Source of the DNA: Oerskovia jenensis
GTDB lineage: Bacteria; Actinomycetota; Actinomycetes; Actinomycetales; Cellulomonadaceae
Reading direction: 5' to 3'
DNA: 64,000 nt
Assembly: GCF_016907235.1 (NCBI RefSeq)
Contig: NZ_JAFBBO010000001.1
Location: 1,984,001 to 2,048,000 of the forward strand
Position 1 is the first letter of the stretch; every line of letters begins with the position of its first letter. Position numbers and translations under genes: made by a program. Under the pieces are notes generated by a model. That model did no database searches. It saw only the letters and a list, made by a program, of their open reading frames with translations, and was not told where the DNA came from. This document shows positions 1 through 8,905 of this stretch, one piece after another.

Positions 1-1167
1 CAGGCGGTCGTGCGCGAAGTGCATCGCGTACGTCTGCGCGATGCGCGGGATCAGGCGGCGCTGGTGCGTGCCGTAGTCGAGGATCACGACCTCCTCGACG
101 GCCGAGGCGCCGTTGAACTGGCGGCGCTGGTTGCCGTAGGTGACGGCCGTGGCGAGGCCCAGCTTCGACGCGGTGATCGCGGCGCCGTCGAGCGATACGC
201 GCCCCTGGACGAGCGAGCCGAGCATCGTGAAGAAGCGGCGCCCGGGGCTGTCGATCGGCGAGGTGTACGTGCCGTCCTCGGCGACCTGGCCGTAGCGGGC
301 CAGGAGGTTCTCGCGCGGGACGCGCACGTGCGTGAAGTGCAGGCGGCCGTTGTCGATGCCGTTGAGCCCGCCCTTGAGCCCGTCGTCCTCCCCGCCGACG
401 CCGGGCAGAAAAGCACCGGCCCCTCCGTCAGCAGCGGTCTCCCGGATGGGCGCGTAGAACGCGTGGACGCCGTGGTTGACGCCGTTCGTCACGAGCTGCG
501 CGAAGATGACCGCCGCGGTCCCGTTGACGGCCGCGTTGCCGAGGTAGTCCTTCCACGCCCCGCGGAACGGGGTGTGGACGACGAACTCCTGCGTCGCGAC
601 GTCGTAGGTCGCGGTCGTCGCGATCGAGGCGACGTCCGAGCCGTGGCCCGTCTCGGTCATGGCGAACGCGCCGGGGACGGAGGCGTCCATCGCGCCCGGC
701 AGCAGGCGGTCCTGCTGCTCGGGCGTGCCGAGGTGCAGGATCGCCGACGCGAACAGCCCCCACTGGACGCCCGCCTTGATCTGGAGCGAGGGGTCGGCGG
801 CGACGAGCTCCTCGAACCCGGCGAGGTTGCCGCCCGCGTCGTCCTGCCCGCCGAGCCGCGTGGGGAACCCGCGGTGCACCTGCCCGATCTCGACGAGCGC
901 CTTGACCTGGTCCATGACGCGCTCGCGGTGCTCGGTGAGCGAGAGTCCCTCGATGCGGTGGAAGCGTTCCTCGCCCGCGGTCGCGCGAGCCTTGGCGCGC
1001 AGGTCCGCCCAGCGGCCCAGGAGCTGGTGGGAGAGGTCGGCCACGTCGATGCGGACCTCGTCCGCGGGCATCGGGGGTGTGACGCCTGCGGCGGGGATCG
1101 ACGTGGAGGTGGCTGCGCCGTCGCCGCGGGTGTCGCGGGCGGTGGTGCGGTCTGAGGTGGTGGTCAT
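1..1167 (-). CDS. Acyl-CoA oxidase/dehydrogenase family flavoprotein (C-terminus cut by window edge)
   Basis: This enzyme should introduce the trans-2 double bond into acyl-CoA using FAD. The translation shows the flavin-binding stretch MTETGHGSDVASIAT, then GLKGGLNGIDNG and later YGNQRRQF with ILDYGTHQRRLIP. That combination is typical of peroxisomal-type acyl-CoA oxidases rather than short acyl-CoA dehydrogenases. The ATG at 1167 has GGAG five bases upstream. About 389 residues are present and the frame is still open at base 1, so the C-terminal helical half lies outside. It follows a TetR gene on the same strand (38-base gap) and is divergent from thiolase, reductase and dehydratase genes, so a role in the same acyl-CoA pathway is likely. 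Whether it uses O2 or an electron-transfer flavoprotein cannot be read here. Confidence 0.85.
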   Translation of the reverse strand, partial: MTTTSDRTTARDTRGDGAATSTSIPAAGVTPPMPADEVRIDVADLSHQLLGRWADLRAKARATAGEERFHRIEGLSLTEHRERVMDQVKALVEIGQVHRGFPTRLGGQDDAGGNLAGFEELVAADPSLQIKAGVQWGLFASAILHLGTPEQQDRLLPGAMDASVPGAFAMTETGHGSDVASIATTATYDVATQEFVVHTPFRGAWKDYLGNAAVNGTAAVIFAQLVTNGVNHGVHAFYAPIRETAADGGAGAFLPGVGGEDDGLKGGLNGIDNGRLHFTHVRVPRENLLARYGQVAEDGTYTSPIDSPGRRFFTMLGSLVQGRVSLDGAAITASKLGLATAVTYGNQRRQFNGASAVEEVVILDYGTHQRRLIPRIAQTYAMHFAHDRL

Positions 1168-1205
1168 CGGGACTCCTGTGTGCCGGTGGTAGCCATGAGA
1201 GAGGT

Positions 1206-1982
1206 TCAGAGGTCGTCGGTCGAGGGGGTGGCGGTGTCGTCCGAGGCCGTCGCCGCGCCCCGGCTGCGGGCCATGACCCCGACGGGGCCGCCCCACAGCC
1301 AGGCGGCGACGCGCTCGGTGAGCTCGTCGCGGTCGGGCGCGTCGGGGCCGTCGTGGTTGCCGAGCCACCACTCGCCGGCGCCGCGCACGAACCCGACGGC
1401 GCCCGCGGCCCACGCGGCGGCGTCGGCGGGGCTCACGTCGGTCGCGCGCGTGAAGGGCTGGGCGACGAGCTGGGTCACGGAGTCGAGGAACGCCGCGAGG
1501 GGCGCGGAGGCGGTGCGGGCCGTGCCGTCGGTGCCCGCGATCGCGCCCGTGCGGGTCACGAAGTAGTAGACGTTGGGCGAGCTCGCGATCATCTCGAGGT
1601 AGACACCGACCATGGCGCGCAGCGCGCGGCGCGGGGTCTCGGCGGACTCCGCGGCCTGGGTCAGCGCGTCGTGCATCTGCCCGACGACCGAGGCGCCGAT
1701 CGCGATCTGCAGCCCCGTCTTGTCCTCGAAGTAGCGGTAGATGATCGACTTGGACGTGCCGGAGGCCGCCGCGATCTCGTCCATGGACACTCCGGGGCCG
1801 CCCTTGTGGACGGCCTTGCGGGCCGCGTGCACGAGCTCGGCGCGACGGAGGGCGCGGTGGTCGTCCCAGCGGGTCGAGCGTCCGTCGGTCACGGGGGCGG
1901 GGGGTGCGGTGCGTCCGGGGTCGCGAGAGAGCACGGCAGTGCGGGGTCTCCCGGCTCGTCCGTTCGTGTCGCCGTTGATCAC
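1206..1982 (-). CDS. TetR/AcrR-family transcriptional regulator
   Basis: A 258-residue DNA-binding repressor. The N-terminal helix-turn-helix reads SMDEIAAASGTSKSIIYRYF, a canonical TetR recognition region, followed by a helical ligand-binding domain with no close signature. I chose the GTG at 1982 because GGAGG lies five bases upstream; the open frame continues to 2114 but without a ribosome site. It sits upstream of the acyl-CoA oxidase on the same strand and divergent from the thiolase operon. It therefore probably represses both in response to an acyl-CoA-like ligand, as FadR- and KstR-like TetR proteins do; the ligand is inferred only from context. Confidence 0.88.
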   Translation of the reverse strand: MINGDTNGRAGRPRTAVLSRDPGRTAPPAPVTDGRSTRWDDHRALRRAELVHAARKAVHKGGPGVSMDEIAAASGTSKSIIYRYFEDKTGLQIAIGASVVGQMHDALTQAAESAETPRRALRAMVGVYLEMIASSPNVYYFVTRTGAIAGTDGTARTASAPLAAFLDSVTQLVAQPFTRATDVSPADAAAWAAGAVGFVRGAGEWWLGNHDGPDAPDRDELTERVAAWLWGGPVGVMARSRGAATASDDTATPSTDDL

Positions 1983-2120
1983 GCAGTCCTCCAGTGGTGC
2001 CCGACGTCGGTGTCGTCCCTGGTCGTCCGTCCGGCGGTCCGCGAGTGGCCGGCCGGGCGGCGCCCCCTCGAGGCGGGGACCGCCGGGGCGCAGGGAGCGA
2101 GGGGTGTGACCCACCTCACG

Positions 2121-2140
2121 GTACTGAGAGTATCAGGTAC
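2121..2140. promoter_or_regulatory. Candidate TetR operator (imperfect inverted repeat)
   Basis: The 20 bases gtactgagagtatcaggtac contain CTGA and TCAG arms around GAGTA with flanking GTAC on both sides; GGTACTG also occurs twice as a direct repeat 16 bases apart. The site is AT-rich relative to its surroundings and lies in the 233-base divergent gap, 76 bases before the thiolase start. Position and symmetry fit an operator for the adjacent TetR gene, but binding is inferred. Confidence 0.4.
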
Positions 2141-2215
2141 TGTGGGTCTTGGACACCGCGTGGATCGCGCCCGCGGTCCCCACCCTCAGCAACGACGCGA
2201 GAGAGAGCAGGCGAA

Positions 2216-3670
2216 GTGGCCACCCCGAAGACACCCCAGACCACCACCCCCGGAACCGACGAGCGGCCGGACGCGCAGACCGTCGAGCAGCCCGGGCGCA
2301 CTCCCGCCCTCCGCGACGCCTACGTCCTGGGCGGCAACCGCATCCCGTTCGCCCGCGCGGGCGGGAAGTACACGGGCGCCAGCAACCAGGACATGTTCAC
2401 GGCCGCCCTCGAAGGGCTCGTCGCGCGCTACGGGCTCCAGGGCGAGCGGCTGGGCGAGGTCGTCGGCGGCGCGGTGCTCAAGCACTCGCGCGACTTCAAC
2501 CTGGTCCGCGAGTCCGTCCTCGGCTCGTCGCTCTCGCCGCAGACCCCCGCGTTCGACCTCCAGCAGGCGTGCGCGACAGGCCTCGAGGCCGTGGTGACCG
2601 TGTCCAACAAGATCCGGCTCGGCCAGATCGAGTCGGGCGTCGCGGGCGGCTCCGACACCGTGTCCGACGCGCCCATCGCCGTGAGCGAAGGGCTGCGCAA
2701 GGCGCTCCTCAAGGCCAGCCACGCCAAGACCCTGGGCGCTCGCCTCAAGGCCTTCGCCGCCGTGCGCCCGGGTGACCTGGCGCCGTCGACGCCCAGCACG
2801 GGCGAGCCCCGCACGGGGCTGTCGATGGGCGAGCACCAGGCGATCACGACAGCGGCCTGGGGCATCGCCCGCGAAGCGCAGGACGAGGTCGCCCTGAACA
2901 GCCACCTGAACCTCGCCGCCGCGTGGAAGGCAGGGTTCTTCGACGACCTCGTGACGCCGTTCCGCGGCCTCACGCAGGACCAGAACATGCGCGCCGACTC
3001 GTCGGCCGAGAAGCTCGCGTCGCTCAAGCCCGTCTTCGGCAAGCACCTCACGCCGAGCGCGCCCACGCACGGGGCGGCGGCGGCAGGCCCCGCCCTGCCT
3101 ACCATGACCGCCGGCAACTCGACCCCCCTGACCGACGGCGCCTCGGTGGTCCTGCTCGGCTCGCGCGAGTGGGCCGCCGAGCACGACCTGCCCGTCCTCG
3201 CCCGCGTGGTCGACGCGGAGTCCGCCGCGGTCGACTTCGTGCACGGCCACGAGGGTCTGCTCATGGCTCCGGCGCACGCGGTCCCCCGCCTGCTCGCCCG
3301 CAACGGCCTGGCGCTCGAGGACTTCGACTTCTACGAGATCCACGAGGCCTTCGCCTCGACCGTCCTGACGACGCTCGCCGCGTGGGAGGACGACGACTAC
3401 TGCCGCACCGAGCTCGGCCTCGACGGCGCGTTCGGGTCGATCGACCGCTCTCGTCTGAACGTCCACGGCTCGTCGCTCGCCGCGGGGCACCCGTTCGCCG
3501 CGACCGGCGGGCGCATCGTCGCGACGGCTGCGAAGCTCGTGGCCGACAAGGCGCGCGAGACGGGCCGCCCGGCCCGTGCGCTCATCTCGATCTGCGCGGC
3601 CGGCGGCCTGGGCCTCGCCGCGATCCTCGAGAGCGCCGCGAGCCCGGCCACGACCACCACCGAGAGCTGA
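2216..3670 (+). CDS. Acetyl-CoA C-acyltransferase (thiolase, FadI-like)
   Basis: Thiolase of 484 residues that cleaves 3-ketoacyl-CoA or condenses two acyl-CoAs. The nucleophile cysteine is in QQACATGLEAV, the histidine in EIHEAFAS (the HEAF form seen in FadI-like long-chain thiolases), and the second cysteine in SICAAGGLG near the C-terminus. The usual NGGAIALGHP loop reads HGSSLAAGHPFAATGGR. The GTG at 2216 is preceded by a purine-rich GAGAGAGAGCAGG; the frame is open further upstream but lacks a ribosome site. It is the first gene of a three-gene operon with the reductase 11 bases downstream. The order thiolase, double-size reductase, dehydratase, plus an acyl-CoA flavoenzyme, matches mycobacterial fadE5-fadA2-fabG4-htdX. 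Confidence 0.9.
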   Translation: MATPKTPQTTTPGTDERPDAQTVEQPGRTPALRDAYVLGGNRIPFARAGGKYTGASNQDMFTAALEGLVARYGLQGERLGEVVGGAVLKHSRDFNLVRESVLGSSLSPQTPAFDLQQACATGLEAVVTVSNKIRLGQIESGVAGGSDTVSDAPIAVSEGLRKALLKASHAKTLGARLKAFAAVRPGDLAPSTPSTGEPRTGLSMGEHQAITTAAWGIAREAQDEVALNSHLNLAAAWKAGFFDDLVTPFRGLTQDQNMRADSSAEKLASLKPVFGKHLTPSAPTHGAAAAGPALPTMTAGNSTPLTDGASVVLLGSREWAAEHDLPVLARVVDAESAAVDFVHGHEGLLMAPAHAVPRLLARNGLALEDFDFYEIHEAFASTVLTTLAAWEDDDYCRTELGLDGAFGSIDRSRLNVHGSSLAAGHPFAATGGRIVATAAKLVADKARETGRPARALISICAAGGLGLAAILESAASPATTTTES

Positions 3671-3681
3671 GGGAGCCCACC

Positions 3682-5034
3682 ATGACCGACAAGTACCTGT
3701 CCGCCGTGAACTCCGGCTTCACCAAGACCCTCGCGAAGAAGCTCGGTCTGCCCCGGCCCGCGGTCCTGCGCCGCTACCGCCCGGGCGACCCGCTCGTACC
3801 GGGCCCGGTGCTCGTGATCGGCGAGCCCGGCTCGGCCCAGGACACGAACGCCGTCGCGCAGGCCCTGCTCGGGTGGGACCTCGACGTCCGGCAGAACGCC
3901 GGCGACGGGGAGACCCGCTGGGGCGCGATCGTGGTCGTCCTGACGGGCGCCACCAGCCCGGCGGACTTCTCGGCCCCCGTGCTCGAGCTCGGCGCGAACC
4001 TGCGCCGCCTCGCGCCGGGCGGGCGCGTCGTGACGATCTCGCGCGCGCCGGCCGACGACGACACCCCGCTGCTCGCGGCGACCCGCCAGGGCGTCGACGG
4101 GTTCCTGCGCTCGCTCGCCAAGGAGCTGCGCGCAGGCGCCACGGCCAACGGCGTCCAGCTCACGCAGGGCGCGGCTCCCGACTCCACGTCGGCCCTGGCC
4201 ACGCTGCGGTTCTTCCTCTCGGGCAGCTCGGCGTTCGTCGACGGGCAGCTCCTGCACGTGGGCCCGGCGGCGACCGAGACCACGACCGACTGGGACCGTC
4301 CCCTCGCTGGCCGCGTCGCGGTCGTGACGGGGGCCGCGCGGGGGATCGGCGCGGCCATCGCCCGCACGCTCGCACGCGACGGCGCGACGGTCGTCGTGGT
4401 CGACGTCCCCGCCGCGGGCGAGTCCCTCGCGAAGGTCGCCAACGAGATCAAGGGCACGGCCCTGCAGCTCGACGTGACGGCCGAGGACGCAGGAGCCCGC
4501 ATCCTCGAGCACGCCCGGACCCGCCACGGCGGCCTGCACATCCTGGTCCACAACGCCGGGATCCTGCGTGACAAGCTCCTCGCCAACATGTCCCCCGACA
4601 AGTGGGACGCCGTGATCGCGGTCAACCTGCTCTCGCAGCTGCGGATCAACGAGTACCTGCTGGGCGCGAACGGCTTCTCCGAGGCCCCGCACATCGTCTC
4701 GCTCGCCTCGACGAGCGGCATCGCGGGCAACCGCGGCCAGACGAACTACGGCGCCTCCAAGGCCGGGGTCATCGGGCACACGCGCGCGACCGCCCGCCTC
4801 CTGGCCCCGCTGGGCGGGTCGGCCAACGCGGTCGCGCCGGGGTTCATCGAGACCGACATGACGGCGTCCATCCCGCTCGTCCAGCGCGAGATGGCCCGCC
4901 GCGTCTCCTCGCTCCAGCAGGGCGGCCAGCCGATCGACGTCGCCGAGGCGATCTCGTTCCTCGCGTCCCCCGCCGCGGCCGGCGTCAACGGCCAGGTGCT
5001 GCGCGTGTGCGGCCAGAGCCTGGTGGGCGCGTGA
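3682..5034 (+). CDS. High-molecular-weight 3-oxoacyl-thioester reductase (FabG4-like SDR)
   Basis: A 450-residue short-chain dehydrogenase, nearly twice the usual FabG length. The C-terminal half (from about residue 205) holds the working Rossmann fold: TGAARGIG cofactor loop, NAG in VHNAGILRD, the catalytic Tyr/Lys in YGASKAG and the GFIETDMT segment. The N-terminal half is a degenerate flavodoxin-like domain without cofactor motifs. This is the architecture of mycobacterial FabG4, a reductase of 3-oxoacyl thioesters. The ATG at 3682 follows GAGGGAG. Its stop overlaps the next gene's GTG start, so translation is probably coupled to the dehydratase that would act on the product. Confidence 0.9.
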   Translation: MTDKYLSAVNSGFTKTLAKKLGLPRPAVLRRYRPGDPLVPGPVLVIGEPGSAQDTNAVAQALLGWDLDVRQNAGDGETRWGAIVVVLTGATSPADFSAPVLELGANLRRLAPGGRVVTISRAPADDDTPLLAATRQGVDGFLRSLAKELRAGATANGVQLTQGAAPDSTSALATLRFFLSGSSAFVDGQLLHVGPAATETTTDWDRPLAGRVAVVTGAARGIGAAIARTLARDGATVVVVDVPAAGESLAKVANEIKGTALQLDVTAEDAGARILEHARTRHGGLHILVHNAGILRDKLLANMSPDKWDAVIAVNLLSQLRINEYLLGANGFSEAPHIVSLASTSGIAGNRGQTNYGASKAGVIGHTRATARLLAPLGGSANAVAPGFIETDMTASIPLVQREMARRVSSLQQGGQPIDVAEAISFLASPAAAGVNGQVLRVCGQSLVGA

Positions 5035-5999
5035 CGGCCGCCGCGCACGAGGGCACCAACCCGCGTCTCGTCACGCTCCCCGCGCTGCCGGGGCTCGGCG
5101 GCCTCTACGCGAGGGGCGTGGCGTCGTCGGGCCGGATCGCCGTGACGCGCTCCCCCGTGGGGCGCGTCCTGCCCGGGCCGCGCGACGTCGTCCTGCCGGA
5201 CGTCGTCTACCGCGTCGCCGACGTCCCGACCGCAGGCGTGACCGAGCACCTGACCGCGTACCAGCGGCTGGTCGGCGAGCGCGTCGACGACACCCTGCCC
5301 GCGGGCTACCTGCACGTGCTCGCGTTCCCGCTCGCGACCGCGCTCATGGTCCGCCGCGACTTCCCGCTGCCGCTGCTCGGCCTGGTGCACGTGTCGAACG
5401 CGGTCTCGGTGCACCGGCCCGTGCGGGTCGGCGACGTGCTCGAGGTACGGGCCACGGCCCAGAACCTGCGCGCGCACCGGCGCGGGGTCCAGGTGGACCT
5501 CGTGACCGAGGTGAGCACGGGCGGCGAGCTCGCGTACCGCGGCGTCTCGACGTACCTGGCCAAGGGGTTCCGGCTGCCGCCGGCGCAGGGGGCACCCGCC
5601 CAGCGGACCGACGAGGCCCCCCGCGAGGACTTCGTGCCACCGCTCCCGACCGCGCGCTGGGAGCTCGGCGGCGGGACCGGGCGCGCCTACGGTGCGGTCT
5701 CCGGCGACCGCAACCCCATCCACACCTCGCCCCTGGGCGCCAAGGCGTTCGGCTTCCCGCGGACCATCGCGCACGGCATGTACACGGCGGCCCGCGCGCT
5801 GGCCGAGGTCGGCGCCGCGCGCGGCGACGTCTACGACTGGACGGTCGAGTTCGAGAAGCCGGTCCTGATCCCGGGCACGGTCCAGGTCGCGATCACCCGC
5901 ACGCCCGACGACGGCGCCCACCCGGGCGGGTTCACGTACGTGGGGTGGCACGGGAAGAGCGGCAAGCGGCACTTCAGCGGGACGGTCACGCCGCGCTGA
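5031..5999 (+). CDS. MaoC-like (R)-3-hydroxyacyl-thioester dehydratase (HtdX-like)
   Basis: A 322-residue double hot-dog protein that should interconvert 3-hydroxyacyl and trans-2-enoyl thioesters. The C-terminal hot dog carries the hydratase-2 motif: YGAVSGDRNPIHTSPLGAKA followed by GFPRTIAHGM, giving the catalytic Asp and His; the N-terminal half has no such motif. The GTG start overlaps the reductase stop in a GTGA arrangement. Last gene of the operon, followed directly by a long hairpin. With the upstream reductase it can form a pair working in either fatty-acid elongation or degradation; the direction is not decided by sequence. Confidence 0.88.
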   Translation: MTAAAHEGTNPRLVTLPALPGLGGLYARGVASSGRIAVTRSPVGRVLPGPRDVVLPDVVYRVADVPTAGVTEHLTAYQRLVGERVDDTLPAGYLHVLAFPLATALMVRRDFPLPLLGLVHVSNAVSVHRPVRVGDVLEVRATAQNLRAHRRGVQVDLVTEVSTGGELAYRGVSTYLAKGFRLPPAQGAPAQRTDEAPREDFVPPLPTARWELGGGTGRAYGAVSGDRNPIHTSPLGAKAFGFPRTIAHGMYTAARALAEVGAARGDVYDWTVEFEKPVLIPGTVQVAITRTPDDGAHPGGFTYVGWHGKSGKRHFSGTVTPR

Positions 6000-6024
6000 G
6001 TCTGGCTGACGCCGCCGACGCCGA

Positions 6025-6088
6025 CGCCGAGAAGTGAGTAGATGCCCCTGATCGGGTCGGATCAGGGGCATCTACTCACTTCTCGGCG
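6025..6088. terminator. 29-bp perfect hairpin between convergent genes
   Basis: Two perfectly complementary 29-base arms (6025-6053 and 6060-6088) enclose a 6-base loop gggtcg. The hairpin lies between the dehydratase stop and the convergent end of the next minus-strand gene, so it could stop transcription both ways. There is no U-tract on either side. The arm contains gagaagtgagtagatg, which resembles the arms of other hairpins in this window. Confidence 0.75.
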
Positions 6089-6097
6089 ACGAACGCC

Positions 6098-6544
6098 TCA
6101 GCGTCCCGCGAGGAACGACCGCACGTCGGCCGAGCAGAGCTGCACGAGCACCTTGATCCCCAGCCCGAGGACCAGGACGTCGACCAGGAACGGCAGGAGC
6201 GCGAAGCTCCCGTCGAACATCCCCAGGACGCGCAACCCGATGCCGATCCCGGCGACCCAGAGCGCGACCGTCCGCGCCGTCGCGCTGCCTGCGGCCACCT
6301 TGGGCGCCAGGACGAGGTACACCGCCGAGAAGGCGAGACCGACGGTCACGACTCCGATCGAGACCGCGAGGAGGAGCATCGCGTCCGGCGAGTCACCGAG
6401 CAGGGAGAACAGCAGCAGCACGCTCAGCACACCGCCGACGATCCCTAGCCATCCCAAGGTCCTGAGCGACGTGGCGGCCTTGCGGAAGTCGTCCGGGATG
6501 ATGCGCTTGACGGGTGCGTCCTGGGTGGGCGGGTAGTCGTACAC
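6098..6544 (-). CDS. Small four-helix membrane protein of unknown function
   Basis: A 148-residue protein with about four hydrophobic segments (roughly residues 28-50, 55-80, 85-110 and 112-135) after a short polar N-terminus MYDYPPTQDAP. I recognise no family motif. The GTG start at 6544 has a weak AGGA upstream. It is convergent with the fatty-acid operon and separated by 92 bases from the hydrolase gene upstream, so it may be a single transcription unit. The polar end reads DVRSFLAGR. Confidence 0.6.
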   Translation of the reverse strand: MYDYPPTQDAPVKRIIPDDFRKAATSLRTLGWLGIVGGVLSVLLLFSLLGDSPDAMLLLAVSIGVVTVGLAFSAVYLVLAPKVAAGSATARTVALWVAGIGIGLRVLGMFDGSFALLPFLVDVLVLGLGIKVLVQLCSADVRSFLAGR

Positions 6545-6636
6545 GGCGGGTCCTGCTCTCGTCCGGCGACCCCCACGTCGGGGTCGGCGACGATGAACCT
6601 AGTGCCTCGGGCATCTCGCCGCCAAGGTGCCCGTGG

Positions 6637-8817
6637 TCAGCCTGCCGTGCGGCGGATGCTGCGCCGCCACCGACGTTCGAACACCACGTCCTCGCCGTCG
6701 CGCGCCACGACCTCGTCGTCGGTGTGGAAGAACTCGGCGTCGCACGTGATCTCCGAGCGCGTCACGATGCTCGCGTCCCACGCGAGGTCGGCCGGCGTCG
6801 CCCCGGGCCGACGCAGCCGCACGCTCCAGTCGGAGCGCGTGCGCGCGCTCAGCGGGTCGCGCCCGATCCAGTAGCGCTCGAGCGCGTCCTCGGTGAACTC
6901 GAGGCCGTCGGGGTAGATGCGCGTCCCGCCGTACCTCGGGTCGACCTCCAGGAGCCACTCGTCGGCCGCGACGTCGCGCACGACGCGCCGCTCGGGCCGC
7001 TGGTCCGCGGCCTCCGGGTAGACGACACCGAGCGGGGGCGCCTGCTCGGGCTCCTCGAAGGTGACGACCGGGTGCCCGCCGGGAGCTGCGCCGTCGTGCA
7101 CGGGAAGCTCGAGCGAGCTGCCCGCGGGCGCGACCGCGAGCGCCGCACCGCCCGGCTGCGGCCACACCCACGGCCAGTAGGCCGACGAGAGCGCGAGCCG
7201 GAGCCGGTGCCCCGGCGCGAGCGCGTACCCCACGCCGCTGAGCTCGAACGTCACGTCGTGCGTCGTGCCGGGTTCCCAGGGGACCACGCGGTCGCGTCCC
7301 TCGCGGGCCGACAGGTTGACCACGCCACGGGTCACGAGCGTCGAGGAGCCGTCAGGACCCACGTCGCACAGCCGCGCCACGACCTGGCCCTTGTCGCCCG
7401 CGCACGACAGGCGCAGGCGGACCCGTGCTCGCCCCAGGATCTCGAGCCGCTGGGTGAGCGGGGCCGAGTCGAAGCACACGGACCGCCCGTCCTCCTCGCG
7501 CTGGTCGGGCGGCAGGTCCGCGTCGTTGCCGAACGGGAAGAAGCGGCCCGCGTCGATCCCGGTGTGCTGGGGAGAGGCCACGAGGCACGACGGCGGCACG
7601 TCCGCGGGGGCGGCCGGCCCACCGCTCGCTGGGCCCGGGTGGGCGGGCAGGTGCGTGACGAGCGGGGCGGTCGTGCGCAGCACGGGGGCGACCGCTGCGT
7701 CGTCGGTGTCGGTGTCGTCCGTTCCACCCGGCGCTCCCGCGAGCGGGAGGACCGTCGGCCGGACGTGCGGAGACGGCCACCGCTCCTCCCCGACCCAGCG
7801 GCCGGGCAGCTCGTCGTAGACCGTGGCGGGCGGCACGGACTCGGTGACCCAGGCGCGCAGCGCCGGTTCGTCGAGCGCGCCCGTGTCCTCGTCCTTGAGG
7901 AAGTGGTCCCACCAGCGCAGGGTCTCCTGCAGGAAGCCGATCGAGGGGCCGGGCGGCAGGCCCCGGTCGGGGTACTGGTGCGACCAGGGACCGACGATGC
8001 CCCGGACCGGACCACCCAGAGCACGGTCGCCGTCGGCCGCCTGGTCCCCCGCGGCGACGAGCCGCAGGACCGTGTCGCGGTAGGGGTCGTTCCACCCGCC
8101 GACCGCGAGCACCGCGGCCTTGATCGCCGAGTAGTCCTCGATCACGCTGCCGTGGCGCCAGTAGTCGTCGCGCGTCTGGTGGTCGAGCCAGGTGTGGACG
8201 AACGGCTCGGTGTGCTCGAGGCGGTCGAGCCACTGCTCCTTCCACCGGTCGCCCACGACGGCCGGGTCCGGGGGCCGGGAGCAGAACGCGAGCATGGTCG
8301 CGGCCCACGCGTGCATGTCGACGGCGAGGACCGATCCGCCCGTGTAGTGCACGTCGTTGTCGTACCGGTCGTCGGTCGAGCAGACCGTGACGATCGCGCG
8401 CAGCGCCTCGGGCGCGAGGGCCGCGACCTGCAGGGCGTTGAACCCGCCCCACGAGATGCCGAACATCCCGACCCTGCCGCTGCACCACTCCTGCGCCGCG
8501 AGCCACTCGACGACCGCGACACCGTCGGCGAGCTCGGTCGGCGAGTACTCGTCGTCCTGGTGGCCGTCCGAGTTCCCGCTGCCGCGGAGGTCGACGCGCA
8601 CCGACGCGTACCCGTGGCCCGCGTAGTACGGGTGGCGCTGCGCGTCGCGCGGGGCGGTCCAGTCGGACAGCCGGTAGGGCAGGTACTCCAGGATCGCGGG
8701 GACCGGCGCGGGGTCGACGGGTCGCCACACGCGCGCGGCGAGGCGCGTGCCGTCGGCGAGGGGTATCCAGTGGTCCTCGACCGTGGTCTCGAACGGGAGC
8801 TCGGTCACGTACCGCAT
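6637..8817 (-). CDS. CocE/NonD-family serine hydrolase
   Basis: A 726-residue alpha/beta hydrolase with a C-terminal jelly-roll domain, the architecture of cocaine esterase, X-Pro dipeptidyl peptidase and related acylases. The nucleophile serine is in GMFGISWGGFN (around residue 120), the aspartate in VGGWNDPYRD and the histidine in GPWSHQYPD. No signal peptide is visible, so it is probably cytoplasmic. The ATG at 8817 has GGAGGA six bases upstream. A peptide transporter lies 88 bases upstream on the same strand. Together they suggest uptake and cleavage of small peptides or amides, although the substrate is not evident from sequence. Confidence 0.85.
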   Translation of the reverse strand: MRYVTELPFETTVEDHWIPLADGTRLAARVWRPVDPAPVPAILEYLPYRLSDWTAPRDAQRHPYYAGHGYASVRVDLRGSGNSDGHQDDEYSPTELADGVAVVEWLAAQEWCSGRVGMFGISWGGFNALQVAALAPEALRAIVTVCSTDDRYDNDVHYTGGSVLAVDMHAWAATMLAFCSRPPDPAVVGDRWKEQWLDRLEHTEPFVHTWLDHQTRDDYWRHGSVIEDYSAIKAAVLAVGGWNDPYRDTVLRLVAAGDQAADGDRALGGPVRGIVGPWSHQYPDRGLPPGPSIGFLQETLRWWDHFLKDEDTGALDEPALRAWVTESVPPATVYDELPGRWVGEERWPSPHVRPTVLPLAGAPGGTDDTDTDDAAVAPVLRTTAPLVTHLPAHPGPASGGPAAPADVPPSCLVASPQHTGIDAGRFFPFGNDADLPPDQREEDGRSVCFDSAPLTQRLEILGRARVRLRLSCAGDKGQVVARLCDVGPDGSSTLVTRGVVNLSAREGRDRVVPWEPGTTHDVTFELSGVGYALAPGHRLRLALSSAYWPWVWPQPGGAALAVAPAGSSLELPVHDGAAPGGHPVVTFEEPEQAPPLGVVYPEAADQRPERRVVRDVAADEWLLEVDPRYGGTRIYPDGLEFTEDALERYWIGRDPLSARTRSDWSVRLRRPGATPADLAWDASIVTRSEITCDAEFFHTDDEVVARDGEDVVFERRWRRSIRRTAG

Positions 8818-8905
8818 GGTCGTTCCTCCGGTGCTGGGTGGTGCGGGTGGTGCGATCGGTCGGGTGGTGGTCGTCCGGCGACGCCGGTGGCGCGGGTCGC
8901 GCCCC

